NCBI RefSeq assembly: GCF_015159595.1
Contig: NZ_CP063304.1
Coordinates: 496,001-560,000 of the forward strand
Length of the DNA stretch: 64,000 nt
Reading direction: 5' to 3'
Source of the DNA: Blautia liquoris
Lineage (GTDB): Bacteria > Bacillota > Clostridia > Lachnospirales > Lachnospiraceae
This document shows, piece by piece, positions 18,862 through 27,748 of this stretch. The notes under the pieces are model-generated. The model saw only the letters and a program-made list of their open reading frames with translations. It was not told the DNA's origin and did not search any database. The translations under genes were made by a program, and so were the position numbers. Every line of letters begins with the position of its first letter. Position 1 is the stretch's first letter.

Positions 18862-19617
18862 ATGGATATTGATCAATTAGTAAATGAGATCGTAAAACGG
18901 GTACAGGCAAAGATCGAAGATAGGGAAAATGTCTGTGATGCTCCTTTAAACACCAGGTCGAAACCGAGGATTCTGATTTTAAATGATTTTCATAAAAGCA
19001 AATGTGATGAGTTTGTCAAGTCCTCACAGCTCTTTGACTATTATGACATGGATTATGCCTTACAAGAGGAATACGACTGTCAAATCTCTTCTTATGAAGC
19101 TGTGATAGCTTTTCATCTGACGAACGAATATCTGGGAAAGATTGCAAATGGCATCTTTGACAGCGGTTATACAAGGCTGTTCGGAGAGGCACTTCTTGCG
19201 GGGAAAAAGATATTTCTTCCGAAAGAAGAGATAGAACTGTGTACTTATCAGAAGAGTGCACCAATCATTTATTACCGCAGACTTGCGGACAATCTGCAGC
19301 TATTGACGGAAAGTGGTGTTGTGGCTGAATCTTATCGTGTTCTGCCGGATTTTATATTGAATGGCGGGTCTGATTTAAAAGATAGCAAAGTGGAGCGAAA
19401 ATCTGTACATTGCGAAACATTTGGTGAAGTAGGAATCTGTAAACATGTCATCACGGAGAGAGATATCAGGAAGGTCTGGGAAGAAAGTAAGATCCAGAAG
19501 ATCGTTATTGGTTCAAAAGCAATTTTGACGGATCTTGCGAGAGAATATGCGGATAAACAGAAGATAATGATTGTACGCTCAGACGATACACATTCCGTGA
19601 GAGGTGAAAGAAGATGA
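18862..19617 (+). CDS. Conserved eut-operon protein of unknown function
   Basis: A 251-aa protein found only in Firmicute-type eut operons as far as I know. The N-terminus (MDIDQLVNEIVKRVQAKIE) is an amphipathic helix like the encapsulation peptides of EutC, EutD and EutQ, so it is probably compartment cargo. A basic linker leads into an alpha/beta domain with a flavoprotein-like look (KPRILILNDFHKSKCDEF ... YEAVIAFHLTNEYLGKIANG). It overlaps eutN by 4 bp, so the two are translationally coupled. Confidence 0.7.
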   Translation: MDIDQLVNEIVKRVQAKIEDRENVCDAPLNTRSKPRILILNDFHKSKCDEFVKSSQLFDYYDMDYALQEEYDCQISSYEAVIAFHLTNEYLGKIANGIFDSGYTRLFGEALLAGKKIFLPKEEIELCTYQKSAPIIYYRRLADNLQLLTESGVVAESYRVLPDFILNGGSDLKDSKVERKSVHCETFGEVGICKHVITERDIRKVWEESKIQKIVIGSKAILTDLAREYADKQKIMIVRSDDTHSVRGERR

Positions 19618-19907
19618 AGACAGGAAGAGTGATAGGCAATATCTGGGCTACTCGGAAGGCAGAAGATCTGGAAGGGCTGAAATTGATGGTGATTCAGCCC
19701 ATAAACCTGTTAGATGACGAGCCGATTGATAATCCGATCGTTGCAGCGGATATCATCGGCGCAGGGGTCGGAGAGAAGGTTCTCTATGTAGGGGGAAGTT
19801 CCGCCAGAACTGCAGCAGGCAGCCGGGAAATTCCTGTGGATGCCACCATTGTGGGGATTGTGGATGATCAGGAGATCGACGAGGATCAGGTACATGGAAA
19901 GCGGTGA
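19614..19907 (+). CDS. eutN: Microcompartment vertex protein EutN
   Basis: A 97-aa EutN/CcmL-type protein forming pentamers that cap the vertices of the shell. It shows the family signature KTGRVIGNIWATRKAEDLEGLKL, the central AADIIGAGVGEKVLYVGGSSAR, and DATIVGIVDDQEID at the C-terminus. It starts within the end of the preceding gene. Confidence 0.95.
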   Translation: MKTGRVIGNIWATRKAEDLEGLKLMVIQPINLLDDEPIDNPIVAADIIGAGVGEKVLYVGGSSARTAAGSREIPVDATIVGIVDDQEIDEDQVHGKR

Positions 19908-19911
19908 TTGC

Positions 19912-21264
19912 ATGGATGTGACAGAAAAGATTAAAAAAGCAGGAGTGGTAGGAGCCGGAGGAGCCGGTTTCCCGACACATGTGAAACTAAATGCAAAGGC
20001 AGAATATTTCATCATTAACGCGGCAGAATGTGAGCCTCTGATTGAGATTGACAAATATCTGTGCAGGACCTATGCCGATAGAATCGTCAAAACTGTGGAT
20101 TCTCTTGCAAAATTTTTGCAGGCGGAGCAGGCAGTCATCGCCTTAAAAGGAAAATACAAAAGCGAAATTGCAGCACTCTCGAACGCAATACGAAGTCAGC
20201 ATGCAGATATCCGTATTCATCAGATGGACACCTTTTATCCTGCAGGAGATGAGCAGATTATGGTACATGAGGTAACGGGCAGAGTTGTCCCCGAGCGTGG
20301 ACTGCCGCTGGATGTAGGATGCGTGGTGGATAATGTTGGAACCATTCTTGCCATCGCCGATGCCATAGAAGACAAACCGGTGACGGATAAAATTCTCTCC
20401 GTTACCGGTGATGTAGAGCACCCGCTGCTGTTTCAGGTTCCCATCGGAACTAGTGTCCGCTTTCTTCTCGATCAGGCAGGGCTTTCAAGAGGTACATATG
20501 GAGTGATAAACGGCGGTCCCATGATGGGAAAGGTTTTGCACGGAGAAAACGAGATTGATGAAGCGGTTGTGACAAAGACAACAGGAAATCTTCTGGTGCT
20601 GCCAAAGGATCATTACCTGATGAAACGATCCGCACTCAGTGTAAACCGCATGGCTCACCAGGGAAGATCAGCGTGTATTCAATGCAGGATGTGTACCGAT
20701 CTTTGTCCGCGATATCTGATTGGACATGATGTACAGCCGCATCTCGTCATGCGAAACCTTTACCGGGAGAATACGGATCTGGATCGTGAGGAGTATAAGA
20801 AAGCATTTGGAAGCGCTCTAAATTGCTGCAGCTGCGGAATCTGTGAGATGTTCTCGTGTCCTATGGGTCTTTCTCCCAGAAAGATGAATGATTACGTAAA
20901 GGGAAGGCTTCGCACGCAGGGGATTCAAGTGGAGAAAAATCACAGTCCGAGTGTCCGAGACGGATGGGAGCATAAAAAAATACCGACCAGTCGTCTGACT
21001 GCACGTCTGGGACTTTCAAAATACGTATCACACGAGGTGCCTGATGATGTAGTTCAATTGCAGCCGGATTGTTGTTTTATACCGCTGTCCCAACATATAG
21101 GAAAACCGGCTGTGCCGGTTGTGGAAAATGGAAATCGGGTGGAGAAAGGGACACTGGTGGCCGGTGCAGCGGAAGGTCTGTCAGCGAATATTTACTCTGG
21201 AATGACCGGAATCGTCACAGAAGTTACTAAGCGTGGGATCAGAATTAGCAGGAAGGGGGATTAG
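19912..21264 (+). CDS. PduS/RnfC-like iron-sulfur flavoprotein
   Basis: About 450 aa. It has an RnfC/NuoF-type FMN/NADH region (GVVGAGGAGFPTHVKL ... FIINAAECEPLIEIDKYL), an SLBB-like middle, two 4Fe-4S motifs (CIQCRMCTDLCP and CCSCGICEMFSCP, near residues 255 and 305) and a C-terminal barrel. PduS of propanediol compartments reduces cobalamin and passes electrons. Here it sits next to a PduT-like shell protein, which suggests electron transfer across the shell or cob(III)alamin reduction for EutT. ATG 19912 gives the conserved N-terminus; ATG 19894 is an alternative. Confidence 0.85.
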   Translation: MDVTEKIKKAGVVGAGGAGFPTHVKLNAKAEYFIINAAECEPLIEIDKYLCRTYADRIVKTVDSLAKFLQAEQAVIALKGKYKSEIAALSNAIRSQHADIRIHQMDTFYPAGDEQIMVHEVTGRVVPERGLPLDVGCVVDNVGTILAIADAIEDKPVTDKILSVTGDVEHPLLFQVPIGTSVRFLLDQAGLSRGTYGVINGGPMMGKVLHGENEIDEAVVTKTTGNLLVLPKDHYLMKRSALSVNRMAHQGRSACIQCRMCTDLCPRYLIGHDVQPHLVMRNLYRENTDLDREEYKKAFGSALNCCSCGICEMFSCPMGLSPRKMNDYVKGRLRTQGIQVEKNHSPSVRDGWEHKKIPTSRLTARLGLSKYVSHEVPDDVVQLQPDCCFIPLSQHIGKPAVPVVENGNRVEKGTLVAGAAEGLSANIYSGMTGIVTEVTKRGIRISRKGD

Positions 21265-21267
21265 GGC

Positions 21268-21807
21268 ATGGGAAAATCAATTGGCATGGTGGAACTGTCC
21301 AGTATCGCCAGAGGAATTGAGACAAGTGATTATATGGTCAAGGCCGCCCAGGTAGACCTGATTCGCTCTTCAACAATCTGCCCCGGCAAGTACGTCGTTA
21401 TCGTTGCCGGAGATACAGGAGATGTAAAGGCGTCCATGAAAGAAGGAATCGACAGAGGCGGAGAATATCTTGTGGATTCGCTGGAGATTCCAAATATCCA
21501 TGAACAACTGATACCGGCTCTTTCGGGAACGGTCACGGTGGATGACCCGCAGGCAGTCGGCGTAATTGAGTTTTATTCCGTGGCATCAGCGATACTGGCT
21601 GCAGACCAGGCTGCGAAAGCCGCCCAGATTACTTTGATTGAAGTCAGAATAGGGTTTGCAATCGGCGGAAAAGGTTTTGTCACTCTTACAGGGGATGTCG
21701 GTGCAGTGAAGGCGGCAGTTGAGGCAGCCGTGCGGGAGAAGGACCTCTACGTAGAGAGCACCGTCATTCCAAGACCGGCACCTGAAGTCTTCCAGTCATT
21801 ATTATAA
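21268..21807 (+). CDS. PduT-like tandem BMC shell protein with iron-sulfur cysteine
   Basis: 179 aa with two BMC domains (about 4-85 and 97-179). The pore-lining Cys38 in STICPGKY occupies the same position as the cysteine that binds a central 4Fe-4S cluster in PduT trimers. It therefore probably carries electrons through the shell, working with the PduS-like protein encoded four bases upstream. It is distinct from the EutL type. Confidence 0.87.
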   Translation: MGKSIGMVELSSIARGIETSDYMVKAAQVDLIRSSTICPGKYVVIVAGDTGDVKASMKEGIDRGGEYLVDSLEIPNIHEQLIPALSGTVTVDDPQAVGVIEFYSVASAILAADQAAKAAQITLIEVRIGFAIGGKGFVTLTGDVGAVKAAVEAAVREKDLYVESTVIPRPAPEVFQSLL

Positions 21808-21832
21808 ATACTTACCGCAAGGAGGAGCGCGT

Positions 21833-23071
21833 ATGTTTCAAGAATTGATTGACAATATAAGCAATGTCAGTGTATTTACGGAGAGCATGAAACAGTGGAT
21901 CAGCGGATTATCGGTCAACGACGTGATTGTTTTTGTCATGATGATCTTTATGATCATCGGAGCAATCGATCGAATCAGAGGTAATAAGCTGGGGTATGGG
22001 GAACAGTTCGAAGAAGGTTTCAATGCCATGGGCCCCCTTGCAATTGCCATGGCCGGTGTCGTGGCGGCAGCGCCCGTTCTGGCTATTATCCTGAAACCAA
22101 TCATTGTGCCTGTCTATAAGCTGCTCGGAGCAGACCCATCCATGTTTGCCACAACCCTTCTGGCATGCGATATGGGTGGTTATCCGCTGGCAATGAAGTT
22201 GGCAGAAAACGAGACGATTGGAAACTTTTCGGGCTTGATTCTGGGAACTATGATGGGACCGACGCTGGTATTCACCATTCCGGTTGCCTTGTCCATTATT
22301 AAAAAGAAAGATCGCCCATACCTCGGAGCCGGTATTCTGGCCGGTATGATCACCATACCGATCGGCTGTATTGCCGGCGGTCTGGTTATGAATGTTACAA
22401 AATATAAAATTAGTATAGGAACGATTCTCATCAATCTTGTGCCGGTTATCATCATTGCAGGACTGATCGTACTCGGATTGTGGGTCATTCCGGATAAGAT
22501 GATCCGTGGATTTAATAAATTTGGCACGGGGGTCACGGTTGTCATAACCGTATTTACAGCGATTGCGATCTTTGAATATCAGACAGGAATCAAATTTCCG
22601 CTGATGAATATCATGGTAGAACCGGATGCAGACGGGATAATTCCCTTGGAGAGCGGACTTTTGACCTGCGGTCAGATCTCGATTGTATTAGTGGGAGCAT
22701 TTCCCATGGTTTTCTGGATTACAAAAACATTTAAAAAAGGACTCAGTGCGATTGGTAAGAAATTCGGCATGGATGAAAACGGATCTGCGGGTCTTGTGGC
22801 ATCACTGGCAAACAATATTGCAATGTTCAACATCATGGACAAGATGAATCCAAAGGGAAAAGTATTAAATGTGGCTTTTGCAGTCAGTGCGGCATTTGTG
22901 TTCGGTGATCACCTTGGATTTACCGCAGGCGTAAATAAAGAGATGATATTCCCAGTGATTGTCGGAAAACTTGTCGCAGGGATCACAGCGCTTCTGCTTG
23001 CGAATGTACTCTCTCCGAAGCTGCTGTCTAAGATTCAATCCTCTGTGGAAACAGATGCAGAGGAAGCGTAA
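21833..23071 (+). CDS. eutH: Ethanolamine permease EutH
   Basis: A 412-aa polytopic membrane protein with about ten to eleven hydrophobic segments (for example VNDVIVFVMMIFMIIGAID, PLAIAMAGVVAAAPVLAIIL, LINLVPVIIIAGLIVLGLWVI). It imports ethanolamine by facilitated diffusion, which matters mainly when little substrate is present. GNKLGYGEQFEEGFNAMGPLA and ACDMGGYPLAMKLA are family signatures. The start follows AAGGAGG. Confidence 0.95.
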   Translation: MFQELIDNISNVSVFTESMKQWISGLSVNDVIVFVMMIFMIIGAIDRIRGNKLGYGEQFEEGFNAMGPLAIAMAGVVAAAPVLAIILKPIIVPVYKLLGADPSMFATTLLACDMGGYPLAMKLAENETIGNFSGLILGTMMGPTLVFTIPVALSIIKKKDRPYLGAGILAGMITIPIGCIAGGLVMNVTKYKISIGTILINLVPVIIIAGLIVLGLWVIPDKMIRGFNKFGTGVTVVITVFTAIAIFEYQTGIKFPLMNIMVEPDADGIIPLESGLLTCGQISIVLVGAFPMVFWITKTFKKGLSAIGKKFGMDENGSAGLVASLANNIAMFNIMDKMNPKGKVLNVAFAVSAAFVFGDHLGFTAGVNKEMIFPVIVGKLVAGITALLLANVLSPKLLSKIQSSVETDAEEA

Positions 23072-23086
23072 AGGGGGCATTTATTT

Positions 23087-23545
23087 ATGAATGTAAGTGA
23101 AGATATGATACGTCAGATAGTCCGGGAAATTCTTTCTGAACAGAGCCCCTCCAATCAACCTGTGGAGAATTTTGTAAAAGAGAAGGACAAAAGCGGTATT
23201 CTGAAGATTCAGACAGATACGGTTATATGCGAGCCGTTTGAGCAAGACGGTGTGAAACTGAAAGATGTTGTCACTTTGGATGAGGCACCACATATGGGAT
23301 GCGGGATTATGGAGCTGGATCATACGGATTTTGAATGGACACTTGTCTATGATGAATACGATCTGGTACTTGAAGGTACTCTGGAAATAGAAATTGACGG
23401 AAGAGTCTTAAGTGCAAAGCCCGGTGAAATAATATATATTCCGGAAAACAGCCATATCCATTTTAAGACACTATCCAAGACGAGATATGCTTATTTTACA
23501 TATCCGGCCAATTGGCAGGAACGCCTGAAGAATAAGGAAAAGTAA
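23087..23545 (+). CDS. eutQ: EutQ, cupin-fold protein with acetate kinase role
   Basis: 152 aa. The first about 18 residues (MNVSEDMIRQIVREILSE) form an amphipathic targeting helix. The C-terminal cupin barrel (about 65-145) shows MGCGIMELDHTDFEWTLVYDEYDLVLEGTLEIEI and KPGEIIYIPENSHIHF. In Salmonella EutQ has acetate kinase activity, which would turn acetyl phosphate into acetate and ATP. It is the last gene of the operon and is followed by a terminator. Confidence 0.92.
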   Translation: MNVSEDMIRQIVREILSEQSPSNQPVENFVKEKDKSGILKIQTDTVICEPFEQDGVKLKDVVTLDEAPHMGCGIMELDHTDFEWTLVYDEYDLVLEGTLEIEIDGRVLSAKPGEIIYIPENSHIHFKTLSKTRYAYFTYPANWQERLKNKEK

Positions 23546-23576
23546 GCAGATAAACGAATATAAAAAGATGAAACAT

Positions 23577-23620
23577 CAGCATCCAATTGCCGCAGTAAGC
23601 CGCATATGGATGCTGTTTTT
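23577..23620 (+). terminator. Terminator of the eut operon
   Basis: CAGCATCCA (23577-23585) pairs with TGGATGCTG (23607-23615) and is followed by TTTTT. It lies 32 bp after the eutQ stop and before the guaA promoter. Confidence 0.75.
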
Positions 23621-23634
23621 CAATCAAGAAATAC

Positions 23635-23663
23635 TTGTCAGAGGGAGAAAATTCAACTATACT
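23635..23663 (+). promoter_or_regulatory. Promoter of guaA
   Basis: -35 TTGTCA (23635-23640), 17-bp spacer, -10 TATACT (23658-23663). It is placed right after the eut terminator and 38 bp before the guaA start, too close for a long riboswitch leader. Confidence 0.75.
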
Positions 23664-23700
23664 GTAAAAGTACGAAATGAAAAACAGGAGGCATACTTTT

Positions 23701-25242
23701 TTGGAAAAAGAACTGATTCTTATTTTGGACTTTGGCGGTCAGTACAACCAGCTGATTGCAAGACGTGTACGTGAGTGCCATGTATACGCCGAAGTTCATC
23801 CTTATACATTATCAATGGAAAAGATCAAAGAGATGAATCCGAAGGGAATCATCTTCACGGGAGGACCAAACAGTGTATACGATGGCGAGTCAGCCAGATA
23901 TGGTGTCGAGATCTTCAGGCTTGGGATCCCGATCCTGGGTATCTGCTATGGGGCTCAATTGATGGCTTATCTGCTCGACGGCGCCGTTAAGACAGCACCG
24001 GTCAGCGAATATGGAAAAACCGAAGTGCTTTTGGACAACTCTTCTGCCTTATTTGACGATGTATCCGAGAAGACGATTGCATGGATGAGTCACACCGATT
24101 ATATATTCAAAGAACCCGAAGGGTTTAAAGTCACAGGATCCACACCGGTGTGTCCGGTGGCCGCTATGGAAGATGCGGACAGAAAGCTTTATGCTGTTCA
24201 GTTTCACCCGGAAGTTCTCCATACAAAGGAAGGGAAGAAGATGCTTTCCAACTTTATATATAAGATCTGCGAGTGCGAGGGAACATGGAAGATGGATTCT
24301 TTTGTCAAAACAACGATTTTGGATCTGAAAGAGAAGATTGGAGACGGGAAAGTGCTCTGTGCACTTTCGGGCGGGGTCGATTCTTCCGTTGCAGCGGTAT
24401 TATTGTCAGAAGCAATCGGGGAACAGCTGACTTGCGTCTTTGTGGATCATGGTCTTCTGCGCAAGGACGAGGGCGATCAGGTAGAGGCAGTTTTCGGGCC
24501 GGATGGTCCTTACAAGTTGAATTTTGTCCGTGTCAACGCGCAGGAAAGATTCTATCGTAAGTTAAAGGGTGTCACGGAACCGGAAGAGAAACGTAAGATT
24601 ATCGGAGAAGAATTTATCCGCGTATTTGAAGATGAGGCCAAGAAGATCGGAAAAGTGGACTTTCTGGTTCAGGGAACCATCTATCCGGATGTGATTGAGT
24701 CCGGCCTTGGAAAATCAGCGACAATCAAGTCTCATCATAATGTAGGAGGGCTTCCTGACTATGTGGATTTCAAAGAGATTGTCGAACCGCTTCGAATGTT
24801 GTTTAAGGACGAGGTCCGCGCAGCGGGGCGGGAGCTTGGTATTCCGGAACATCTTGTAAACCGTCAGCCCTTCCCGGGACCGGGACTCGGAGTCCGCATC
24901 ATTGGAGAAGTCACAGCCAAGAAAGTCCGCATTGTCCAGGATGCAGACGCCATTTACCGCGAAGAAGTAGACAAAGCCGGATGCAGCAAGAATCTCGGAC
25001 AGTACTTCGCGGCACTCACGAACATGCGCTCTGTCGGTGTCATGGGCGATGAGAGAACCTACGATTATGCGATTGCACTTCGCGCAGTATTGACCAGTGA
25101 TTTTATGACCGCGGAATCAGCAGAAATTCCATGGGAAGTGCTGAATAAGGTCACGAACAGGATTGTAAATGAAGTGAAAGGCGTCAATCGGGTGCTGTAT
25201 GACTGCACTGGGAAACCGCCGGCCACGATAGAATTTGAATAG
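23701..25242 (+). CDS. guaA: GMP synthase (glutamine-hydrolysing)
   Basis: Aminates XMP to GMP using glutamine and ATP. It is 513 aa. The N-terminal class I glutaminase has its nucleophile in [11 protein letters not shown] and catalytic His/Glu in QFHPEVLHT; the ATP pyrophosphatase domain has [14 protein letters not shown]; the C-terminal dimer domain ends in the canonical KPPATIEFE. The start is TTG 23701, nine bases after AGGAGG (23686-23691); ATG 23677 lies upstream of that site. Confidence 0.97.
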   Translation: MEKELILILDFGGQYNQLIARRVRECHVYAEVHPYTLSMEKIKEMNPKGIIFTGGPNSVYDGESARYGVEIFRLGIPILGICYGAQLMAYLLDGAVKTAPVSEYGKTEVLLDNSSALFDDVSEKTIAWMSHTDYIFKEPEGFKVTGSTPVCPVAAMEDADRKLYAVQFHPEVLHTKEGKKMLSNFIYKICECEGTWKMDSFVKTTILDLKEKIGDGKVLCALSGGVDSSVAAVLLSEAIGEQLTCVFVDHGLLRKDEGDQVEAVFGPDGPYKLNFVRVNAQERFYRKLKGVTEPEEKRKIIGEEFIRVFEDEAKKIGKVDFLVQGTIYPDVIESGLGKSATIKSHHNVGGLPDYVDFKEIVEPLRMLFKDEVRAAGRELGIPEHLVNRQPFPGPGLGVRIIGEVTAKKVRIVQDADAIYREEVDKAGCSKNLGQYFAALTNMRSVGVMGDERTYDYAIALRAVLTSDFMTAESAEIPWEVLNKVTNRIVNEVKGVNRVLYDCTGKPPATIEFE

Positions 25243-25252
25243 CAGTCGAATT

Positions 25253-25288
25253 GGCATTTGGATTACCTTTCCAGGTGCCTTTTCTTTT
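25253..25288 (+). terminator. Terminator after guaA
   Basis: GGCATTTGG (25253-25261) pairs fully, counting two G-T wobbles, with CCAGGTGCC (25271-25279), followed by TTTTCTTTT. Confidence 0.85.
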
Positions 25289-25350
25289 GGAACAGGACCA
25301 ACTAGTGTTGGCTTTATTTATTAGGAATAAAGTAATGATAACACAAGAAA

Positions 25351-25411
25351 GTACTGGATAAAACAATCTGCCGCATAATGCATCAGAATAACTTATCCAG
25401 TACCTTCTTTT
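25351..25411 (+). repeat. 11-bp inverted repeat with T-rich tail
   Basis: GTACTGGATAA (25351-25361) and TTATCCAGTAC (25393-25403) are perfect inverted copies 31 bp apart, followed by CTTCTTTT. It may be a terminator. It directly abuts the point where the following RpiB-like gene has lost its 5' part, so it could also mark a rearrangement junction. Confidence 0.55.
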
Positions 25412-25418
25412 AATTTGC

Positions 25419-25886
25419 ATGAAAACAAACATCTTCAGACTTCCATCAGAACAGTGTATGGAACCTGAAATGTTCCACAGAATCGGTTTGAAGGTTGGCG
25501 CTAAGATTGCAGAGGAAGAATTTGAAAGGGCATTAATTTTTTGCGGAACAGGTATGGGAATCCATATTGCAGCAAGTAAATGCCCCCACGTACATGCGGC
25601 AGTGGTAGAAAACGTTCCTTCTGCGCTTCGATGTATCACAGGAAATAATTGTAATATTATGTCTATGGGTGCACATTATGTAGCTCAGCATACGGGGATT
25701 GCTATGGCAGATGCTTTTCTGGAGCATAATCTTGGAGATGGTTATGAGGAGCGGAATAATTTTTATGAATTTCATAAGCTTGCCTACGATGAATTGGAAG
25801 CATTTGAGTACGAAGAATTCAAAAAAAATGGGTTTGAAGTGAAAAAAATTGGAGAAGTAGAACTGGGACCGGAACCATTGGAATAA
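25419..25886 (+). pseudogene. RpiB/LacA/LacB-type sugar-phosphate isomerase, N-terminally truncated
   Basis: 155 aa. The open frame starts inside the RpiB/LacAB fold: IFCGTGMGIHIAASK (catalytic Cys loop), HAAVVENVPSALRCITGNNCNIMSMGAHYV are conserved. The first about 50 residues expected for the family, including the N-terminal strand and its ADHAG-like catalytic motif, are missing. The upstream 130 bp encode no remnant of them and show no clear ribosome site. Probably a decayed gene fragment; a shortened functional protein is less likely. Confidence 0.7.
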
Positions 25887-25899
25887 TTATATATGTGTT

Positions 25900-25942
25900 A
25901 AAAAGCTCAAACCTAGAACTCATTGGGGGGAGAGCTTTTTTT
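25900..25942 (+). terminator. Terminator after the RpiB-like fragment
   Basis: AAAAAGCTC near 25900 pairs with GAGCTTTTTTT near 25932, with a loop of about 23 nt, ending in a T run. Confidence 0.6.
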
Positions 25943-26095
25943 GATTCAGAGCTGACAAATGGTACTAAAGCATTATGATAATCTTGGAAAACATATATAA
26001 GGCTGATAACGGTTTCATATTTTGCTTCTTAAAGTAATAGCAATAAAAGGCTGGGTCTGGTAGAATAGTATGGAAAGAGAAAGGCGGTTTTAGTT

Positions 26096-26419
26096 ATGAT
26101 AGGAGATATTGTAAAGGTAACTGTCGATAGACCGTTGGGAAGTTATCATCCAGAGCATAAAGATATATATTATCCAGTTAACTATGGATTTATTGAGGGA
26201 ATTATTGCACCGGATGGTGAAGAACAGGATGCTTATATACTGGGAGTTTACGAGCCTGTAAAGGAATTCACAGGAGAAATAATAGCAATTATTTGCCGGG
26301 CTGATGATGTTGAAGAAAAATGGGTTATTGCACCTGAAAACATTTCTTTTAGCAAAGAAGAAATTATGGAACAGCTAGGATTTCAAGAACAGTATTTTAA
26401 ATCAGAGATTAAAATGTAG
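26096..26419 (+). CDS. Short inorganic pyrophosphatase-like protein
   Basis: 107 aa, resembling the core of family I inorganic pyrophosphatases: VDRPLGSYHPEHKDIYYPVNYGFIEGIIAPDGEEQDAYILGV is very close to their active-site region with its acidic metal ligands (DGEEQDAY). Canonical bacterial enzymes are about 170-220 aa, so this is a short clostridial variant. The activity is not certain. ATG 26096 follows AAAGGCGG. Confidence 0.7.
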   Translation: MIGDIVKVTVDRPLGSYHPEHKDIYYPVNYGFIEGIIAPDGEEQDAYILGVYEPVKEFTGEIIAIICRADDVEEKWVIAPENISFSKEEIMEQLGFQEQYFKSEIKM

Positions 26420-26507
26420 AATTAACCAAGTAAGTGGGTGTGAAAACAGATCCATGAAAACACCTCCCCTTCTGCTGATTTTAGTATGAGGCAGATGGGA
26501 GAGAAAA

Positions 26508-27584
26508 TCAAGAGCTGTTTATCTGATGGCGTGCTTTGACCGTCGCCCTTTCATATAATTCAGTCAGAGAAACGCGCTTGTGGTTATGGTAAAGCTCCAG
26601 AAAGATCATTTTTTGTCCGCAGTTTGGGCATTCCAGTGGATCATAACCAAAAGACAGGAGAATTAGAGTTCTCCATTGATTGAAATCCAGAAGAATTTTA
26701 TGTTTAGGTTTGGGAACAGCCTTTGCAAGACGTTTGTCTATTTCACGATCTCTAGCATAAAGGCCATAATAGCGGGTCATTTTGAAATGTTTTTCCGGGA
26801 TATGCTGAATCAGGAGTTTGATGAATTCCGGAACGGGAAGTGTTCTCTCAATATAAGTATTATCCTCATGCCGGTTGTAATGAAAAGTAACCTGTTCACC
26901 ATCATAAGAGTCAATACGGGAGGTGGCAATGACTGGTCGTCCCAGATAACGGCTGATATACGTTACAACCGTATCAGGGTCGCAGAGATTCGATTTCGCA
27001 TAAACATAGAATCCCTTCTTGTCCCTTCGATAAATGGAAGACTTCATTTTTTTAAAGGAGGGTCCAATCTGTGCTTGCATTTCATTCAGGAGAGCAGTCT
27101 GAAAAGCAGTTCTGAGATATGGATAGCTGAAATGCTTCACGACACGCCAGAAGCCGTTATCGGAATATCTGCCTTCTGTGAGAAGGCAATGGATATGAGG
27201 ATTCCATTCGAGAGGACGCTCAAAAGTATGGAGCACACAGATAAAACGGGGAACAAAATTTTTCGATTTGTTCATATTATGGAACATTCTTAAAATGACA
27301 CTTCGAACAGCAAGAAAGAGGCAGTTAAGAAGAGAACGGTCTACCAGAAAGAAGTGTCTGAGAGACTCATCTATGGTAAAGACCAAATGGCGGTGACTGC
27401 AGCGGATGAGCTTAAAGGACATTGAGGTAGAGCGTTCCATGGAATATTTATTCCCACAGGTGGGACAGAACCTGGAATGACAACGAAAAGGGACAAATTT
27501 AAGTTCAGCACAATCAGGGCATCCATACATGGCACCGCCATAGGAAGGATCCCCACAATGAATCATTTTAGAGATGTTTTCCAT
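26508..27584 (-). CDS. IS91-family transposase (rolling-circle type), main frame
   Basis: 358 aa from the first in-frame ATG. An N-terminal zinc-binding domain (YGCPDCAELKFVPFRCHSRFCPTCGNKY) is followed by the Y2-type core (LHTFERPLEWNPHIHCLLTEGRYSD; two-histidine metal motif HIHCL; tyrosine region VTYISRYLGRPVIATSRI) and a C-terminal CPNCGQKM segment. Members of this family begin about 25 residues earlier. That missing start is present in another frame (27563-27655), so this copy appears to be broken by one base near 27584. Confidence 0.85.
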   Translation of the reverse strand: MENISKMIHCGDPSYGGAMYGCPDCAELKFVPFRCHSRFCPTCGNKYSMERSTSMSFKLIRCSHRHLVFTIDESLRHFFLVDRSLLNCLFLAVRSVILRMFHNMNKSKNFVPRFICVLHTFERPLEWNPHIHCLLTEGRYSDNGFWRVVKHFSYPYLRTAFQTALLNEMQAQIGPSFKKMKSSIYRRDKKGFYVYAKSNLCDPDTVVTYISRYLGRPVIATSRIDSYDGEQVTFHYNRHEDNTYIERTLPVPEFIKLLIQHIPEKHFKMTRYYGLYARDREIDKRLAKAVPKPKHKILLDFNQWRTLILLSFGYDPLECPNCGQKMIFLELYHNHKRVSLTELYERATVKARHQINSS

Positions 27585-27655
27585 ACATCTCTGGGATGAA
27601 GAGTATATTGAATGATTTCATAATTGTCTCTGAAGATAGTCTGTAAGATGTTCAT
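27563..27655 (-). pseudogene. Out-of-frame N-terminal piece of the IS91-type transposase
   Basis: Reading from ATG 27655 on the minus strand gives 30 codons: MNILQTIFRDNYEIIQYTL then HPRDV, after which it leaves the family sequence and stops. The main frame resumes with MENISKM exactly where this one breaks. Restoring one A at the GATGTA/ATGG junction would join both into a full-length transposase. Confidence 0.7.
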
Positions 27656-27689
27656 GAGATTATTATGAAACAAAATGGTAAAAAAAGAA

Positions 27690-27748
27690 CCCCCTAATCC
27701 CCTCAAGATTGAGGGGCAGGGGAGTTAAAGTGTCGAAGACACTTTTTT
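27690..27748. repeat. Two hairpins flanking the IS91-type transposase
   Basis: First, CCCCTCA-AGAT-TGAGGGG is nested within a longer C-rich/G-rich inverted repeat (27690-27724). Second, AAAGTGTC-GAA-GACACTTT is followed by TTTT (27727-27748). They lie just 5' of the transposase on its coding strand and may be an element end, or terminators isolating it from the surface-protein gene. Confidence 0.5.

Noticed and set aside
26676-27293. 205-codon open frame opposite the IS91-type transposase
   Set aside because: It lies fully antisense to a well-supported transposase, has no family motif and no convincing ribosome site.
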